Below are positions 1 to 10,920 of a DNA stretch of 64,000 bases, in pieces (positions within the stretch are counted from its first letter, which is position 1; every line of letters starts with the position of its first letter). The DNA comes from Trichobilharzia szidati. Taxonomy: Eukaryota; Platyhelminthes; Trematoda; Strigeidida; Schistosomatidae. The stretch lies in assembly GCA_944472155.2 (NCBI GenBank), contig OX235273.1, positions 6,731,204-6,795,203 on the forward strand, read 5' to 3'. The translations under genes were made by a program, and so were the position numbers. The notes below the pieces were generated by a model. It was not told the DNA's origin. It ran no database searches and saw only the letters and a list, made by a program, of their open reading frames with translations.

Positions 1-200
1 CACTGTTCAATTTTGACTTTGCTACCAACAGGCCAACATTTTGTTATCATAATGAACTGAGATTTCCTTAATCTATGTAGGATTCTATTTATTGACAATG
101 TACTAACTGGATGCAATACTGTAGTAAAAATGCAGAGAATTCCATTCTGTATCACAAGTACTGTTTTGGAATAAAGCAAATTATTATTATTATTATTTAC
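1..200 (+). mobile_element. CR1-type LINE 3' end with (ATT)n tail
   Basis: This is a non-coding 3' untranslated tail. It ends in the block ccattctgtatcacaagtac followed by gttttggaataaagcaaatt and ATT repeats. The same block, in the same order, follows LINE coding remnants at 10060-10550 and 27455-28893, so I read it as the 3' terminus of that family. The coding part lies outside the window or was lost by 5' truncation. Confidence 0.7.
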
Positions 201-905
201 TGGATGACACAGTTTCGAACACAATTTATTCTTGTCCATAATCATATCATCAATTGTAATTACACAACTTCGAAACTTGAGTTTAATGGTTTTCTTTACT
301 CCTTCCCCATTCGTCGTAGGGTCGGTAGTAGAATTTACCAGATGTCCAAGTGGATAGGTGTTGAATCGTTTCTACTGACCACGTATTCTTCTCAGTTGAT
401 TCGATAAGCATAAAGCTTCCATTATCAATCTCTCCCTCCATCCTGCAGCTACATTATATTTTAAAACTGTCAACTTATCCCATCCCATCGTATTGTGTGG
501 TTGTGTTTGACTGCATGTAGCGGGTGGTATAGCTGAACTATTCCCCTAAATTTCTTGTCTTATTCGAGTCAACTAGTCTAGATTTTGCTGCTAGGTTTTT
601 ATTCTCAGCTAGTCTGACTGACCGCACCTGTTCTACTACTTTGACCTATTTATTTGACCTGACAGTCATTGCAGGGAGGATATTAGATAAAACTAAATTG
701 TTTTGTTTAATGGGCTCCACAATCACGATCCTTTAACCGATAAAGTTTGTTTTGAAGCGAGTTAGTTTGTGGGTTTCAGTGACACTTTTATTCCTGAACT
801 GTTAAGAATTCTACATGAGATTTCAGCAGTACTTTCTTTGTATGGAATTACTACTGATGATTTAAATTCCTTATTGTTGATGGTGTCATCATTTAGTGCT
901 TGTTT
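201..905 (-). mobile_element. Penelope-like element remnant (RT C-terminus plus GIY-YIG linker)
   Basis: Read on the minus strand, 905 to about 700 encodes the end of a PLE reverse transcriptase (VVIPYK and RILNSSGIK segments). It is followed by the region that in better copies (3350-4148, 33960-34690) carries a CxxC then YIGQTSR of a GIY-YIG endonuclease. Several frames are broken. The 3' end near 201-240 has the family motif gtttcgaacacaatttattc. Group name here: PLE type P1. Dead copy. Confidence 0.7.
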
Positions 906-1017
906 GTCAAGGTAGTAGGACAAGGTCAATCAGACTAGCGTGGAACACAGTAAAACCTAACGAATCTATACAAGTCGACTCTAGTAATATTGATATCAGG
1001 ATAAAACTTGGGCGCTG

Positions 1018-1840
1018 TGGCAGAGGAACCATCAAAGATAGGAAGGACTTCAGATGAACATACAGAAAACAGATGTGGTGATGACGATTCTTGGCCAACA
1101 GCAATAGCAACAACAATAGACAACAATCAGCGTAAATGGGAGAAAGTCGAAAGAAGCAGCCTCCTTCATCTACTTACCTACCGACCTGGGAAACATCGTT
1201 TCAACCACAGGCAGAACTGACGAGGATATCAAAGCAAGAATCAGAAAAGCAAGAGAAGCTTTCACTACTCTCAAGTCTGTGTGGAGGTCAACAGCACTCA
1301 GCATCAAAAATAACATCCGGATTTTCAACTCCAATGTGAAGTTAGTGCTACTATACGGATCAGAGACTTGGCGCGTCATAAAGAGCATCTCAAACAAACA
1401 CCAGGCCTTCATCAACAGCTGTCTTCGCTCAATACTCAAGATCAGATGGCCGGCCAGAAAAGATCAGCAACAGGGAGGGATTTCTGGGAACGAACGAACG
1501 AACCAACGAGGAACCAACTCCGCAACAAATCCACATGCAGGAAGAAATGGAGTTAGGTGGATCGGCTGGTCATACTCTGAGAAAACAAACCATCAAATGA
1601 GTGACACCACACACCAGACCATTGGTCGAGGGGAACCCGAACGGCAAGTGGTAAGTTATTTGATCGTCAATGCGAGGGTGACATGGAGGAGGAGGAGGTG
1701 ATTTGAAGAGTAGATAAAAGCATGTGGGCAGATGTGGAGCTAGGTAAAAGCGTTGGCGGAGAACCCTGGAAGCAATGGAGATGTGCGTCTGAAGCCTTAT
1801 GTTCCTCTAGGAACTAAAGGAAACAATAATAATAATAAAC
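1018..1840 (+). mobile_element. RTE-type LINE fragment, C-terminal part and 3' end (group R2)
   Basis: The segment encodes the region after the RT palm. It runs from EPSKIGRTSDEH-like residues through LVLLYGSETWRV, then HQAFINSCLRSILKIRWP, to ARVTWRRRR, in at least two frames, so it is frameshifted. The RTE C-terminal signature is the KxQxFINSCLRxILxIRWP motif followed by a WxRT/GW.GH/TWRR pattern. It ends with the shared RTE 3' block (cttatgttcctctaggaact) and an AAT-rich tail. It lacks the RT catalytic region (5' truncated). Confidence 0.8.
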
Positions 1841-1884
1841 GAAGCAAGAAAGTTATGTGAGTACCTCGATATTGGGATTATGAG

Positions 1885-2026
1885 CAGCGTATAAATTGTG
1901 CTCGAAACATTGTCATCAGTAAATTTTACTGTCTGATTTTATCAAAATAAAAAATGTATCCAAAATGGAGTTGACCCTAGTAGTATAACAAATCTCGAAA
2001 ATAGATCAGCTATGGTACTGCATGCA

Positions 2027-2061
<35 letters not shown>

Positions 2062-2345
2062 CCATACAGTAAGATGGGATAAGATGATTGTTCTAAAGTC
2101 TAATATAACAGGGTGGAGGGAGAGAGAGATTGATAATGGAAGCTTTATGCTTATGGGATCAACTGAGGAGAATAAGTGTAATAGGAATGATTCAACACCT
2201 GTCCAGTCAGACATCTGGTAAATTCTACTGGCAAAGTAATAAAGGAAACCACAAAACTCAAGTTTCCAATTTGTGTAATTACAATTGATGATATTATTAT
2301 GAAGAATAATAAATTTTATTCTACACTTTGTCATCTAGTAAACAA
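1885..2345 (+). mobile_element. Penelope-like element 3' fragments (P1), two pieces in series
   Basis: A short P1 3' end (1885-1920, ttgtgctcgaaacattgtca) is followed by a longer P1 piece from 1945. The longer piece encodes part of the GIY-YIG domain tail (NLENRSAMVLHAIT) and the sequence after it. The same layout is seen at 33960-34690. A CA microsatellite interrupts it. Non-functional. Confidence 0.65.
2029..2060 (+). repeat. (CA)n microsatellite
   Basis: An uninterrupted CA dinucleotide run of about 30 bases lies inside the PLE fragment. It replaces the CACAACCATAC context seen in sibling copies, so it expanded after insertion. Confidence 0.95.
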
Positions 2346-2589
2346 TAATATTGTTTCTTCACTGTGATATATCCGATGAACGAATTAACATGGAATTATG
2401 TTACGTGTCTATTCAAAGTGATCAACAACGATAATACGTAACCATCTGCTGCATTCTAGGGTGTATTACCTTAAAACCAAAGCTTACCAATCAGCCATTT
2501 TAAGCTCTTAGACTTTATCAGTCTTTTACAGAAAACACAGTTACTGGTGGACTAATACAGATGATATTCAGCAATAGTTGGAAGCAGTT
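2346..2589. other. No recognised feature
   Basis: AT-rich sequence without an ORF, tRNA-like box or repeat family that I can match elsewhere in the window. Confidence 0.5.
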
Positions 2590-2765
2590 GGTCACAGAAG
2601 GCCCCCAGCTAAGTTTCGCGCATGTCAGTACCCACAAGTCAGCAAGGTGTACCTTCAACCACCTCCTGCAGGAACCCATCTCCCCAGTATGAGATTCAAA
2701 CCAGTGTCACCAATCCAGTGCTGCAGTCAGAGACGTTACCACCGCTGAGCTAGCTAACAAAACGG
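2590..2765 (-). mobile_element. Degenerate SINE-C (tRNA-like head)
   Basis: On the minus strand it carries gctagctcagcggtggtaac, then ctctgactgcag, then a decayed B box (ggtttgaatctc). The order and wording match the SINE-C units at 32536-33127. The hammerhead part is strongly decayed (cttgctgacttgtgggtact keeps the CTGAC start only). Confidence 0.6.
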
Positions 2766-2867
2766 TCAGTGGCGTTCACTGAAACATGCTCAGGAGATAG
2801 CTCTGTGTAAACTTAAGCCCACCACCAACACCTGTGTGTACACAAACAATTTATTTCTACTCTTAAC

Positions 2868-3246
2868 CCACTTACTTTGGTTTTTAGGGATTTTGTTTGT
2901 TTGGTTCGAAGATTTCATTATGATGAGCTGACATCGGTTAGAGAACTATTGGAAAACTAACAGAGGGTACTGGACAGCTGTTTCGTCCCACTAGTTTGGG
3001 ACTCTTCATCAGTAAGCACCCACTGGGCTATTGGATTGGGTGGGTCCCAGTGGCTTAATGGTCTACGAGCTCTGTGGCCTTGTAACCAGAAGTTCATGGG
3101 TTCGAACCACGATGGGTGCGCACTGTTGAAGAATCCCAAAGTGGTAAAAAACCGCTGGCTGCCCAGTACTCCCTGGTGGTTTTCCAATGATCCTCTAACC
3201 GATGTCACCTCATCATGCTGAAATCTTCCAGCTAATCAAATCCTCT
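2868..3246. mobile_element. SINE-A inverted pair (minus 2868-3030, plus 3044-3246)
   Basis: The left half on the minus strand holds the hammerhead-like block and the tail. The right half on the plus strand holds the tRNA-like A box (agtggcttaatggtctacg), a B box (gggttcgaacc), a decayed hammerhead block and the tail ending in gaaatcttcc. On the minus half the fold is tactg / atgaaga / gtccc...gggac / gaa, so core position C3 reads A. The junction lies around 3031-3043. Short RNA polymerase III-type element; no protein. Confidence 0.75.
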
Positions 3247-3349
3247 TTGTCACTTTGTGTATTCCAATTAACAAGTAAATGTGTGTATTATTGATATAAG
3301 TATAAAACTTGGGCACTGTGGTGGTAGAGTATAACTCCATTATGGATAA

Positions 3350-4148
3350 GATTTTATTTTGATAAGTCACACAGTGTTGTACAGTAATACTAACTGATGA
3401 CGTTTTGAGCATAAACTATTGCTCATAGTCATATCAAGTTACTCACACAACTTCTTTCCTTCATTTATATACATGTGTGGAGTCGATTAGATATTGGAAT
3501 AAAATTCAGTATGAGATAATGTACATTCAGAGATAATAATATAAGGGTTATTGATCAATTATAATCAGATGGGAAATGCGACGAGTGTTTTTATAATCAT
3601 AATAAGTAACTTGTTAGAATGTTGTGATGTGCTTGAACTGAAAAAGAATTTTCAGATTATTTATTATCCTCCTCTGATTTGACTGTCTGGTGGTAATAAT
3701 ATCTTCCACACATATCTCTGGTATTTGCATTGAGTCATTTCTGTTGCATGTATTGGGTGTAGACTCAATGAACAAGGATTCAGTAATCAATCTCTCCCTC
3801 TCTCCACCTACCTATATTACTTCTTAGAATTTTAACCCTATCCCACCCTATTGTGTGGTTGTTTGTTAATGCGTGAAGTGCAATAGCTGAGCTTTTTTCT
3901 AAATTACTTATCTTTTCACAGTCAACCATTCTTACCTTAGCTAAATTCTTATGTACTGATAATCTGACTACCCCTGACCTACTAGTTTGACCTATATAGT
4001 TGACCTCACAGTCATTGCACGGTATTTTGTAAATTATATTATTTTGTCTAATTGGGTCAACAGGGTCCTTCAACCTACAGAACCTGTCCCTGAGTGAGTT
4101 TGTAGCTCTAAATGCCACCCTAATTCCTGTTTTATTAAGAATCCTAAG
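3350..4148 (-). mobile_element. Penelope-like element remnant with GIY-YIG endonuclease region
   Basis: The minus strand gives RILNKTGIRVAFRATN, then SLRDRFCRLKDP, then PCNDCEVNYIGQTSRSGVVR, and then the NLEKSSAIALHAL segment. The 112-residue open part is 3780-4118. PLEs encode an RT followed by a GIY-YIG nuclease that nicks target DNA. Here the CNDC zinc-finger-like pair and the NYIGQT core are visible. Most of the RT is missing (5' truncated), so the copy cannot move by itself. The 3' region (3350-3480) has the gataagtcacacagtgttgt block shared with 16600, 20200 and 30055. Confidence 0.8.
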
Positions 4149-4217
4149 TATGTGTGTATGTGTGTGTTTGTGTCCCGATTGTTTTGTTTTTCAAGCTGTA
4201 TATTGCTGTATATATTG

Positions 4218-5480
4218 CAGGTCATTCTTGCTTGACCAACCTTCTTTTGGCCAGAGAAAGTTGGGCAAGCTCAGCTGATGCTCATATACCGGTGGATGCC
4301 ATATTCGTCGACCTTAGCAAGGCGTTTGACAGGGTTTCCTATTCAGGTCTTCTAGTAAAGTTAGATAGTATGGGAATCAGTAAAGTGGTTGCCGACTGGA
4401 TTCAAGACTTTCTAAAGGACAGAAGACGAAGAGTACGAGTTAACGGGGTTTTATCAACATGGGAATCGGTTAAGAGTGGCGTTCCTCAGGGTACAATTCT
4501 AGGCCCACTTCTTTTCCTGATTTATGTTAATGAGATTCCATCGGTAGTTAAGTCATCCTGCTTACTGGTTACTGATGACATCAAGATATGGAGGGCTTTA
4601 CACGATGACAGTGATCAACTTGCTTTGCAGGAAGATTTAAACTTGTTAAGTGATCGGTGTAAGCACTGGGCCTCGGAGATTAACTTAAGCAAGAGTGTAG
4701 TTATGCATGTATCTCATAGTCACGTGCACAATTACTCAATGAATGGCACTACTCTCCCAGTGGTCACTGAGTACAAGGACTTGGGAGTGGTTGTGCAGCA
4801 TGACTTGAAAACAGCAACAAACTGTAGAGCTGCAGCCACTAAGGGGTTTCGAATATTATGGGCCACACGCGAGGCTTTTGCGAATTTTGACGCTGATATA
4901 TTTCGTATATTATATCCGACTTATATCAGACCTCATTCGGAATATGGGATCCAGGCAGCGAGCCCGTGTTTCAAATACGAAATAGACTTATTAGAAAGGC
5001 TGCAAAGAGTAGGAACTAAGCTAATAAAGGGTTCCTCAACCGTCTCATATGAGGAGAGGTTAATTCGACTGGGTTTATTTCCACTGTCATACAGACGACT
5101 TAGGGGTGACCTAATACTAGCATACCGTATCCTAAGAAATGATTTTGGAGCAAATTTATCTAATTTATTTCTTCCTTCTAGCACCAACCAATTGCGAGGA
5201 CATCACCTCAAGGTTCAAAAACCACGGTCGAATCGTCTGCGTTTGGAGATCCGTTTTTCGCATCGGATTGTGAACCATTGGAACTCCCTACCGGAACACG
5301 TCGTATCAGCGCCATCCGTTGATTCATTCAAGGCGAGATTGGACCTCCTGTGTGTAACAAATCGAAAGGATTAACACAGGCATATAGCCTACTATCCTAA
5401 ATAAATTGTTAACTGTAAACTATATTGTGCAAATACATTCGCATCACATTTTTTCAGATAATCTCCATCTTCTGATATAA
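4218..5480 (+). mobile_element. CR1/Jockey-type LINE, reverse transcriptase C-terminal half, open
   Basis: An open frame runs 4154-5374 (406 codons). LINE homology starts near residue 23 (GHSCLTNLLLARESW), so the first 22 residues are flanking sequence and the start codon is incidental. RT landmarks are: AIFVDLSKAFDRV (first catalytic Asp, residue 53), SGVPQGTILGPLLF (108-121), and a palm motif that reads V-T-D-D at 139-142 where Y/F-A-D-D is expected. The C-terminal domain ends with HRIVNHWNSLPEH and SFKARLDLL, typical of CR1-like elements. The endonuclease and first RT blocks are absent. A 3' UTR follows to about 5480, and its end (cagataatctccatcttctg) recurs inverted at 53990-54050. Despite being open, the copy is 5' truncated and its catalytic box is altered. 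Confidence 0.85.
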
Positions 5481-5703
5481 CCCTATCAGAATCTTAAATA
5501 TCTTCTGTCAATAATGTTCACGTTATCTCAAAGTGAAATGGTCACACGCATTTTTTTTAACTATTTATCTTTTTTTTGACATCAACATTTCGTTAGATAG
5601 TTGTCAGAGCTAACTGATCTGACATAGCTAAGATAAGATAAATGCGCGCGCCTCTCCTCTATTCAGTGATTGAAAATGTCAATCGACTGACGTGTTGTAC
5701 CAC

Positions 5704-6022
5704 TGTAACAACAGAAGACAAGGGCCAGGCAACAGATCAGTTTTATTACGAAAACCAACAGGTATTTATATGTATTTTACGTACATTAATAAGGCTCTGC
5801 CCGCAGAAAGAAGGCGGTCTTCTCATTGGTTGTTTGCAAACAAACGCAGTCTTCTGCTTTCTCGTTTTCGATATTTCTCGGAAATGCGAGCCACTTGTCT
5901 GCGAATCATATTTGTCCACGTCTAGGTCAGCTGTGATCGGTTGTTGAATCAGCCCAGATTAATTTCCACCAATCAGCGTAGATCAATGTCTACCAATTGG
6001 CTGGCAGCTTGCTCTCACCACA
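5704..6022 (-). mobile_element. Solo LTR (319 bp) with 4 bp target duplication
   Basis: On the minus strand it begins tgtggtgagag and ends ctgttgttaca, as the other LTRs here do. It is flanked by ccac on both sides (5700-5703 and 6023-6026), so it has a 4 bp target duplication. It is diverged in its middle relative to the other copies. No gag-pol sequence lies beside it, which indicates LTR-LTR recombination. The family is probably Gypsy/CsRn1-like, but that is inference from context. Confidence 0.8.
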
Positions 6023-6207
6023 CCACCACTTCAATAGTCATGTGATTCAGCCTCTTTTACTAAACTAATTAATTAATAAATTAAACTATTTTGCAAAAAT
6101 ATGAACCAAAAAGATTGATAATTGAAAAATTTAGATTTGAATTCAAAATTTGAATTTTCAGAATTCATCGATCAATAAATTGTTTTTACGAGTTGATCAC
6201 GTATTGC

Positions 6208-6890
6208 TTGATATCAGTTAGAGAACCATTGGTAAACCAGTATTAGAGTACTGGACAGTCAGCTGTTTCGTCCAAGTAGTTTGGTGTTCTTCATCAGTAC
6301 GCACCCACCCAGAACCTTCTGTTTACAAGGCCGACGAGCTCGTAGATCATTAAGCCACTGGGACCCATCCAATGGCCTACGAATTCTGACTTCTGCCAAT
6401 CTACGACATATATGATAGCTTAACCGCCAACCAATGTCATCGGGAGTAAATCTGTGGTGAGAGCTGGCAGCTAGCCAAAGTTGGTAGACAGTAATTGACG
6501 TCAGTGTTTATATCCCCAATATTGGTGGTGAGAAAATGAGAACAAAGGCTTTGCGTAGGCGGATACAGTTAGCATATAGATGATCTGACACAGCTACAGA
6601 GAGATGCGAGATTAACTTTCTGTGAGAAACAACCAATCAAAAGGCTGTATTTTCTACTTAAATAATCTACAATAATGTACATTGAAATCTATAAATATGT
6701 GTTGATTTTCCTTAATAAACGATCTGTTACCTGACCCTTGTCTTCTGTTGCTACAACTCTTCTCTTACCTAACTCGGTGGACACCGCTGACCATGACTTC
6801 TCATTAGAACTCCAGGTAACTTCAGGTACAGTGTCAGTCACTAGTCAGCTTCAGATTAATTACCAGTTGTTGCTTTGCAAGGATTCGATT
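6208..6890 (-). mobile_element. SINE-A unit split by a solo LTR
   Basis: The minus-strand SINE-A runs 6208-6452 and resumes 6756-6890. The first part holds the tail, hammerhead-like block and tRNA-like head, as far as the gaattctgacttctgccaat segment. The second part holds the middle segment (gacttctcattagaactcca, cactagtcagcttcagatta). The hammerhead block reads gtactg / atgaaga with gac-gaa-acagctg. Joining the two flanks gives the order seen in unbroken copies such as 16130-16560. Confidence 0.75.
6453..6755 (+). mobile_element. Solo LTR (303 bp)
   Basis: Begins tgtggtgagag and ends ttgctaca. Near the end it has a TATA-like tataaatatg and an aataaac polyadenylation-type signal, as in the other LTRs. 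Flanking tetramers are aatc and actc (one mismatch), a decayed target duplication. Inserted in SINE-A. Confidence 0.8.
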
Positions 6891-7215
6891 GGTTAATGGT
6901 TTGATGATGAGCTGACATCACTTACAGAACCATTAGAATACCAACATGGAGTATTCGATAGTTGTTTTGTCCGTGACTTTTAAGCAGTACTCACCCACAC
7001 CGGTATTCAAAATATCGTGAAATGGCAGACGTTAAAATTCATGTGCCGTTAGACCATGTTCCAGTGCCTGAATTGTCTACAAGCTCCTTCGGTTCGTACT
7101 GTGATGGGTGGCTACTAATTATAGAGCTTCAAAGTAGGACGAAACAGCTCTTCAGTACACCCTTGTTGTCCGTGACCTCTCTAACACATATGACCTCACG
7201 ATCAAACCTGTAAAA
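6891..7215. mobile_element. SINE-A inverted pair, diverged
   Basis: A minus-strand tail and hammerhead remnant (6900-7005; gatgagctgacatca, then agttgttttgtccgtgact) meets a plus-strand unit (7010-7215). The plus unit has cgtgaaatggcagacgttaa, a decayed tRNA-like head and aggacgaaacagctcttcag. Both hammerhead blocks have lost core residues. Confidence 0.6.
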
Positions 7216-7317
7216 TCAATAAATATTGATTGAAAGTTCAGGATTTCTGAGGATTTTGGATTAATATCAGTTGTAAGATTTTCGTCATGTACTAATATTT
7301 ATCAAGGAGATCGTTGA

Positions 7318-7590
7318 ATTTCGACACAGGGAGCACTGGACAGTCAGTTGTTTCGTCTTCATTTGGACCTCTTCAGTTAGAATTCAGGGGTCATTAAGTT
7401 TAAGCTTCAGTGGGTGACTGGCCAGCAAGCTTGGCCTCATAACCTCAAGGTCCCAGGTCCTATCCCTGTTGAGTGGATTTACGGATGCTCACCGATGAAG
7501 AGTCCCAAATTATAACAAAACAGCTGGTTGTCCAGTGCTCCCCGTAGACTTACAATGAATGATCTTTCTAGCTAATCCTGGCTTGTAACG
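7318..7590. mobile_element. SINE-A inverted pair, diverged
   Basis: The minus half (7318-7390) has a hammerhead-like string ctgaaga...gaagacgaaac. The plus half (7393-7590) has a tRNA-like head (gtgggtgactggccagcaag) and accgatgaagagtcccaaat followed by a broken GAA region (taacaaaacagc). The minus-then-plus arrangement matches the other SINE-A pairs. Confidence 0.6.
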
Positions 7591-7639
7591 AAAATCTAAT
7601 AATCATAACTATTTATTGTCTGTAGTTGGTTTGTAAGTA

Positions 7640-7930
7640 TTAGATTTGTTCATCGAGTTTGACCACGGACTGATATCAGTTAGAGAAACATTGAAAACCA
7701 CCTTGGAGTACTGGACAGCTGCTTCATTTTGGTTTGGGATTCATCAGCACTACTTATCCACCACCAGGGTTCGAACCCAAGACCTTTAGGTGGATGTCCC
7801 ACCGATGACAATGGTTGAAATTGAAATTCATGGGCCGTTGAATCGGGTTCCAGTGGCTGAATGCTCGTCAACGAGCTTGCCTTGTAATCGGAAGATCCTG
7901 GGTTCGAACCCTGGTGATGGGTGCGCGAAA
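7640..7930. mobile_element. SINE-A inverted pair, plus half fused to a PLE
   Basis: The minus half (7640-7790) includes the B box complement (gggttcgaacccaagacct). The plus half (7800-7930) has gaaattcatgggccgttgaa, an A box and a B box (tgggttcgaaccctgg). It stops at gggtgcgcg, just before the hammerhead, where PLE coding sequence begins. Confidence 0.65.
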
Positions 7931-9090
7931 GACAAGTCGTCGCATTGGGCCACTTCAGCGTGCATATACTGTGGTGAGAGATGGTTGCTAGCCAAATGGG
8001 TTGACAGTAATTGAGGTCAAAGGTCAAGATGGACAGGCGGATACAGTTAACATATAGATGAACCGACACAGCCACAAGAGATGCAAGGTTAACTTTGTGT
8101 GAGAAACAACCAATCAACAGACTGTATTTTCTACTAACATTAACCTACAATAATGTGCATCAAAATCTATAAATACGTGTTGATTTTCCGTAATAAACGT
8201 TCTGTTGCCTGGCCCTTGTCTTCTGTTGTTACAATACCAGTTTACTTGTTCGTGCGGAGCTAAGTACATCGGCCTTACCATGCGCCAGCTTGAAAAACGC
8301 GCTCGTGAATACTATCCAGCCTGGCTAATAAAAGGAGAACGAAAATGTGTATATAGTTCAGTGACAGAACATTTGGTCAATTCAGAACATTCAGCACCAT
8401 TCGAAAAATCCTTCAAAATAATATACAAGATTCGATCAAACCTATCAAAGGGAGTGAAATTGAGGTATTTAGGCATAACCGAGGCACTAGCCATCCCAAA
8501 GCTCAAATCCACGCTATGTATCCAAAAGAAATACATCCAACCCTTGTCCCTGCCATGGCTATCATAAACAGATAATTCTTTTAATAGTCTCTATACCACT
8601 GCCTTTCTCATCCAAACTTCCTGTTTATTCCTGTTATTTTTAAGTTTTTCTTAATCCCCCCACTATTTACACTACCATATTTTCATATCCGAACTTCCTG
8701 TCCATTTTGTCATTTTATTATTTCTACATATTTAATCCCTGATTGCATAAATAATTATTCGTCACATTAGTTATGATCCCACTAGATTTTTTTATCCAAA
8801 CATTCTGTCTGTCTATTTTTGTTATTTCTACATTTCTTACCCCCATTTGCACAATCAGTGTCGATCTTCTCAGTAATTATGATGCTACCTTGTTTGAGTT
8901 TTATCCGTCCCCCCCCCCCTTATGTTTATTATGGCATTATAATTTCTAATTGTAATTTTATTAATTTGACCCTTGACCGGAGATTATTCTGGAACTTCCC
9001 CACCCATTTATAAACACACGAATGTACAGCTACCTAGTTGACGGTGACTTCGTCGAAAAGAAAATTTTCTTCGCTGCAACTGTTTTTTTA
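7931..9090 (+). mobile_element. Penelope-like element 3' part (P2), interrupted by a solo LTR
   Basis: PLE coding sequence runs 7931-7969 and resumes at 8238, in the same frame once one copy of the 4 bp duplication is discounted. Downstream it reads QFTCSCGAKYIGLTMRQLEK, then FEKSFKIIYKIRSNL and LRYLGITEALAIPKLKSTLC. This is a GIY-YIG nuclease domain with a CxC preceding KYIG. A long T-rich 3' region follows, ending in a conserved motif (9020-9068: gtacagc...cgtcgaaaagaaaattttct). The LTR disrupts the nuclease domain. Confidence 0.8.
7970..8233 (+). mobile_element. Solo LTR (264 bp) with 4 bp target duplication atac
   Basis: Starts tgtggtgagag and ends gttgttaca. Flanks are atac at 7966-7969 and 8234-8237. 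It belongs to a short LTR subtype that lacks about 72 bases present in the 336 bp copy at 61278, between gacagtaatt and aggcggat. It has tataaatacg and aataaac near its end. Confidence 0.9.
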
Positions 9091-10059
9091 TTATTCCCCG
9101 ATAATCAAATGTCAAATTGAAAACCCTTCACCATCAAAGTTGAGCGACAACGCAAACTTCACTCTGTTTCATGCTGATAGTTATGGTCAACCAGTGAACA
9201 GTGTATATATTTGGGTAAGTGGTTTGTCGCCACTTGACTAAAAGCTATTTCAGGAAGAGAAGACAAGAACGTCCAGTAAACACAGCACTAGGTGTCCAGT
9301 TAAACATCCAAAGCAGTATTGTTACAGCAATAGGTAATTTTCATTCCATATGCGGCCAGGAACAAGAATAATAGAGAATTAATCCATGCAAAATGACAAC
9401 TGGAGCATGTAGGAGCTGGAAATTATCATCACGGGAGACAGTGAGATTCCAAATCCAACCATCAGAATGTGTTTATAATTTCTTAAATAACCAGATTTAT
9501 TGGCGCCGAACAGATAGTTATTGGGACTTCTTTTATTGGTATTAAGGTAATTCCCCACAACTGTCATCCAGGATGCGTCGCGGAGGAAGGTAATGGCTAA
9601 TTCACGAGGCAATTGAAGGATTTGGGAGCAGTGAAAATAGTATTAGCGAGAGAGGCGCATGCATAAAGCACACACAGCCTTCTTCAAACCTTGCACACAA
9701 CCAACACGTGGCGTACTATCCCATCGCCCTTGGCGGATCTGGCAATAAAAGTCACGAGAACACCATCAGAGCATATGACAGTTTATTATTACTATCATTA
9801 TTACTATTACTATTATTATTATGATTAGATGTAAAACACACATCAAAGGCTGCGGTCCTAACTTTGATGTTTCATTTTTATGATACAAAAATTTGTATTT
9901 TGAAGATTATTCATCTAAGTTGAAAATTTTTAGATCAAAGAACTGTACTCTTAATGTTAAATTATATTTGATTATGTGATAACATTGCAAGATTTATGAA
10001 AGATTAGAGATTTGATTCTCATATAAAGTCACGTGTGATCCTGTTCTGACAGGATAGCG
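9091..10059. other. No gene recognised; AT-rich, one short ATT/ATC repeat
   Basis: The sequence contains no domain I recognise. A simple ATT/ACT-rich run lies near 9785-9830. Open frames under 80 codons show no motif. Confidence 0.5.
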
Positions 10060-10550
10060 GCATTGTCAACTGCTCACACCAGCAAGTACAAAAACTCAAC
10101 CATACCCTACTTAGCTCGTGTTCTGTGTGATAAAGAAAGCACTAGGCGTGACACTCATAATTCATTAAATAGTCAGTAGAACAACTGGACCTCGTCTCTA
10201 CAACTCATATCATTTATAGGTACAACATTTTCTTTCTTTCTTTTCCTTTTCTCTCTCTCTCTCCTGTTTTCCGTTATGTGCTGCTTTGTTTCTTTCTCTC
10301 GCTTACGCCAGTAAATATGACAGCTCCCACTTTTCTAACACCTTCAAACACTGTTTCAGCTTTACCTTTGCTACTGACATGCCAATGTATTTTTGTAATA
10401 ATGAACGGTGGTTTCCTCAATCTATGTAGAATTCTATTTATTAATGATGTACTAACTGGATGCAATACTGTAGTAAAAAAATGCTGAGAATTCCATTCTG
10501 TATCACATGTACTGTTTTGGAATAAAGCATATTATTATTATTATTAAACG
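10060..10550 (+). mobile_element. CR1-type LINE 3' end
   Basis: The first part encodes the last RT-domain residues (SKYKNSTIPYLARVLCDKEST, one frame). A stop and the 3' UTR follow, with ctatgtagaattctatttat, gatgtactaactggatgcaa and the terminal block ccattctgtatcacatgtac plus ATT repeats. The same tail is at 1-200. Severely 5' truncated. Confidence 0.75.
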
Positions 10551-10920
10551 TGAATTTATTCCAAATGAGTCAGTGACTTGTCCAGATCACTGAGCTACCT
10601 CAACGCATTGTTGTATTTATACTCAAGTTACATAATGCTGTTTTGATATCATCCAATGACCATAGTGAGTTGTGATCTATACACGAGCATAATTTCAGGT
10701 AACTTTCTATCTGAGTTTGGGAATGCATCGAAGGCAGTTGAGGAAAAATATTGTGGAGTAATAGTGAAGCCGGTTTCGGATGGAAGGGTGTTATTTCTGA
10801 TGACATATTATCAGTTATCATGTCATTTGAAGACTCTCTACAAGAAGTAAATGCCTCGCTATGCGATTGGCTGGAAAATCTGTATTGCTTCCGAATGAAC
10901 TTTTCAGGATAAAGCTTTTA
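10551..10920. other. Unassigned sequence between two LINE ends
   Basis: No recognisable coding motif. The right end has tcaggataaagcttttatta before ATT repeats, so an unrelated LINE tail is possible. Confidence 0.4.

Noticed and set aside
111..407. 98-codon plus-strand frame as a small protein gene
   Set aside because: It lies antisense to PLE sequence and across the LINE tail; the same antisense frames recur wherever this PLE type is present.
2029..2060. CRISPR-like or satellite array
   Set aside because: Simple CA microsatellite; no spaced repeats anywhere in the window, and the organism is eukaryotic.
5704..6755. A complete LTR retrotransposon bounded by the LTRs at 5704 and 6453
   Set aside because: The two LTRs are in opposite orientation, about 430 bp apart, with SINE-A sequence and no gag-pol between them.
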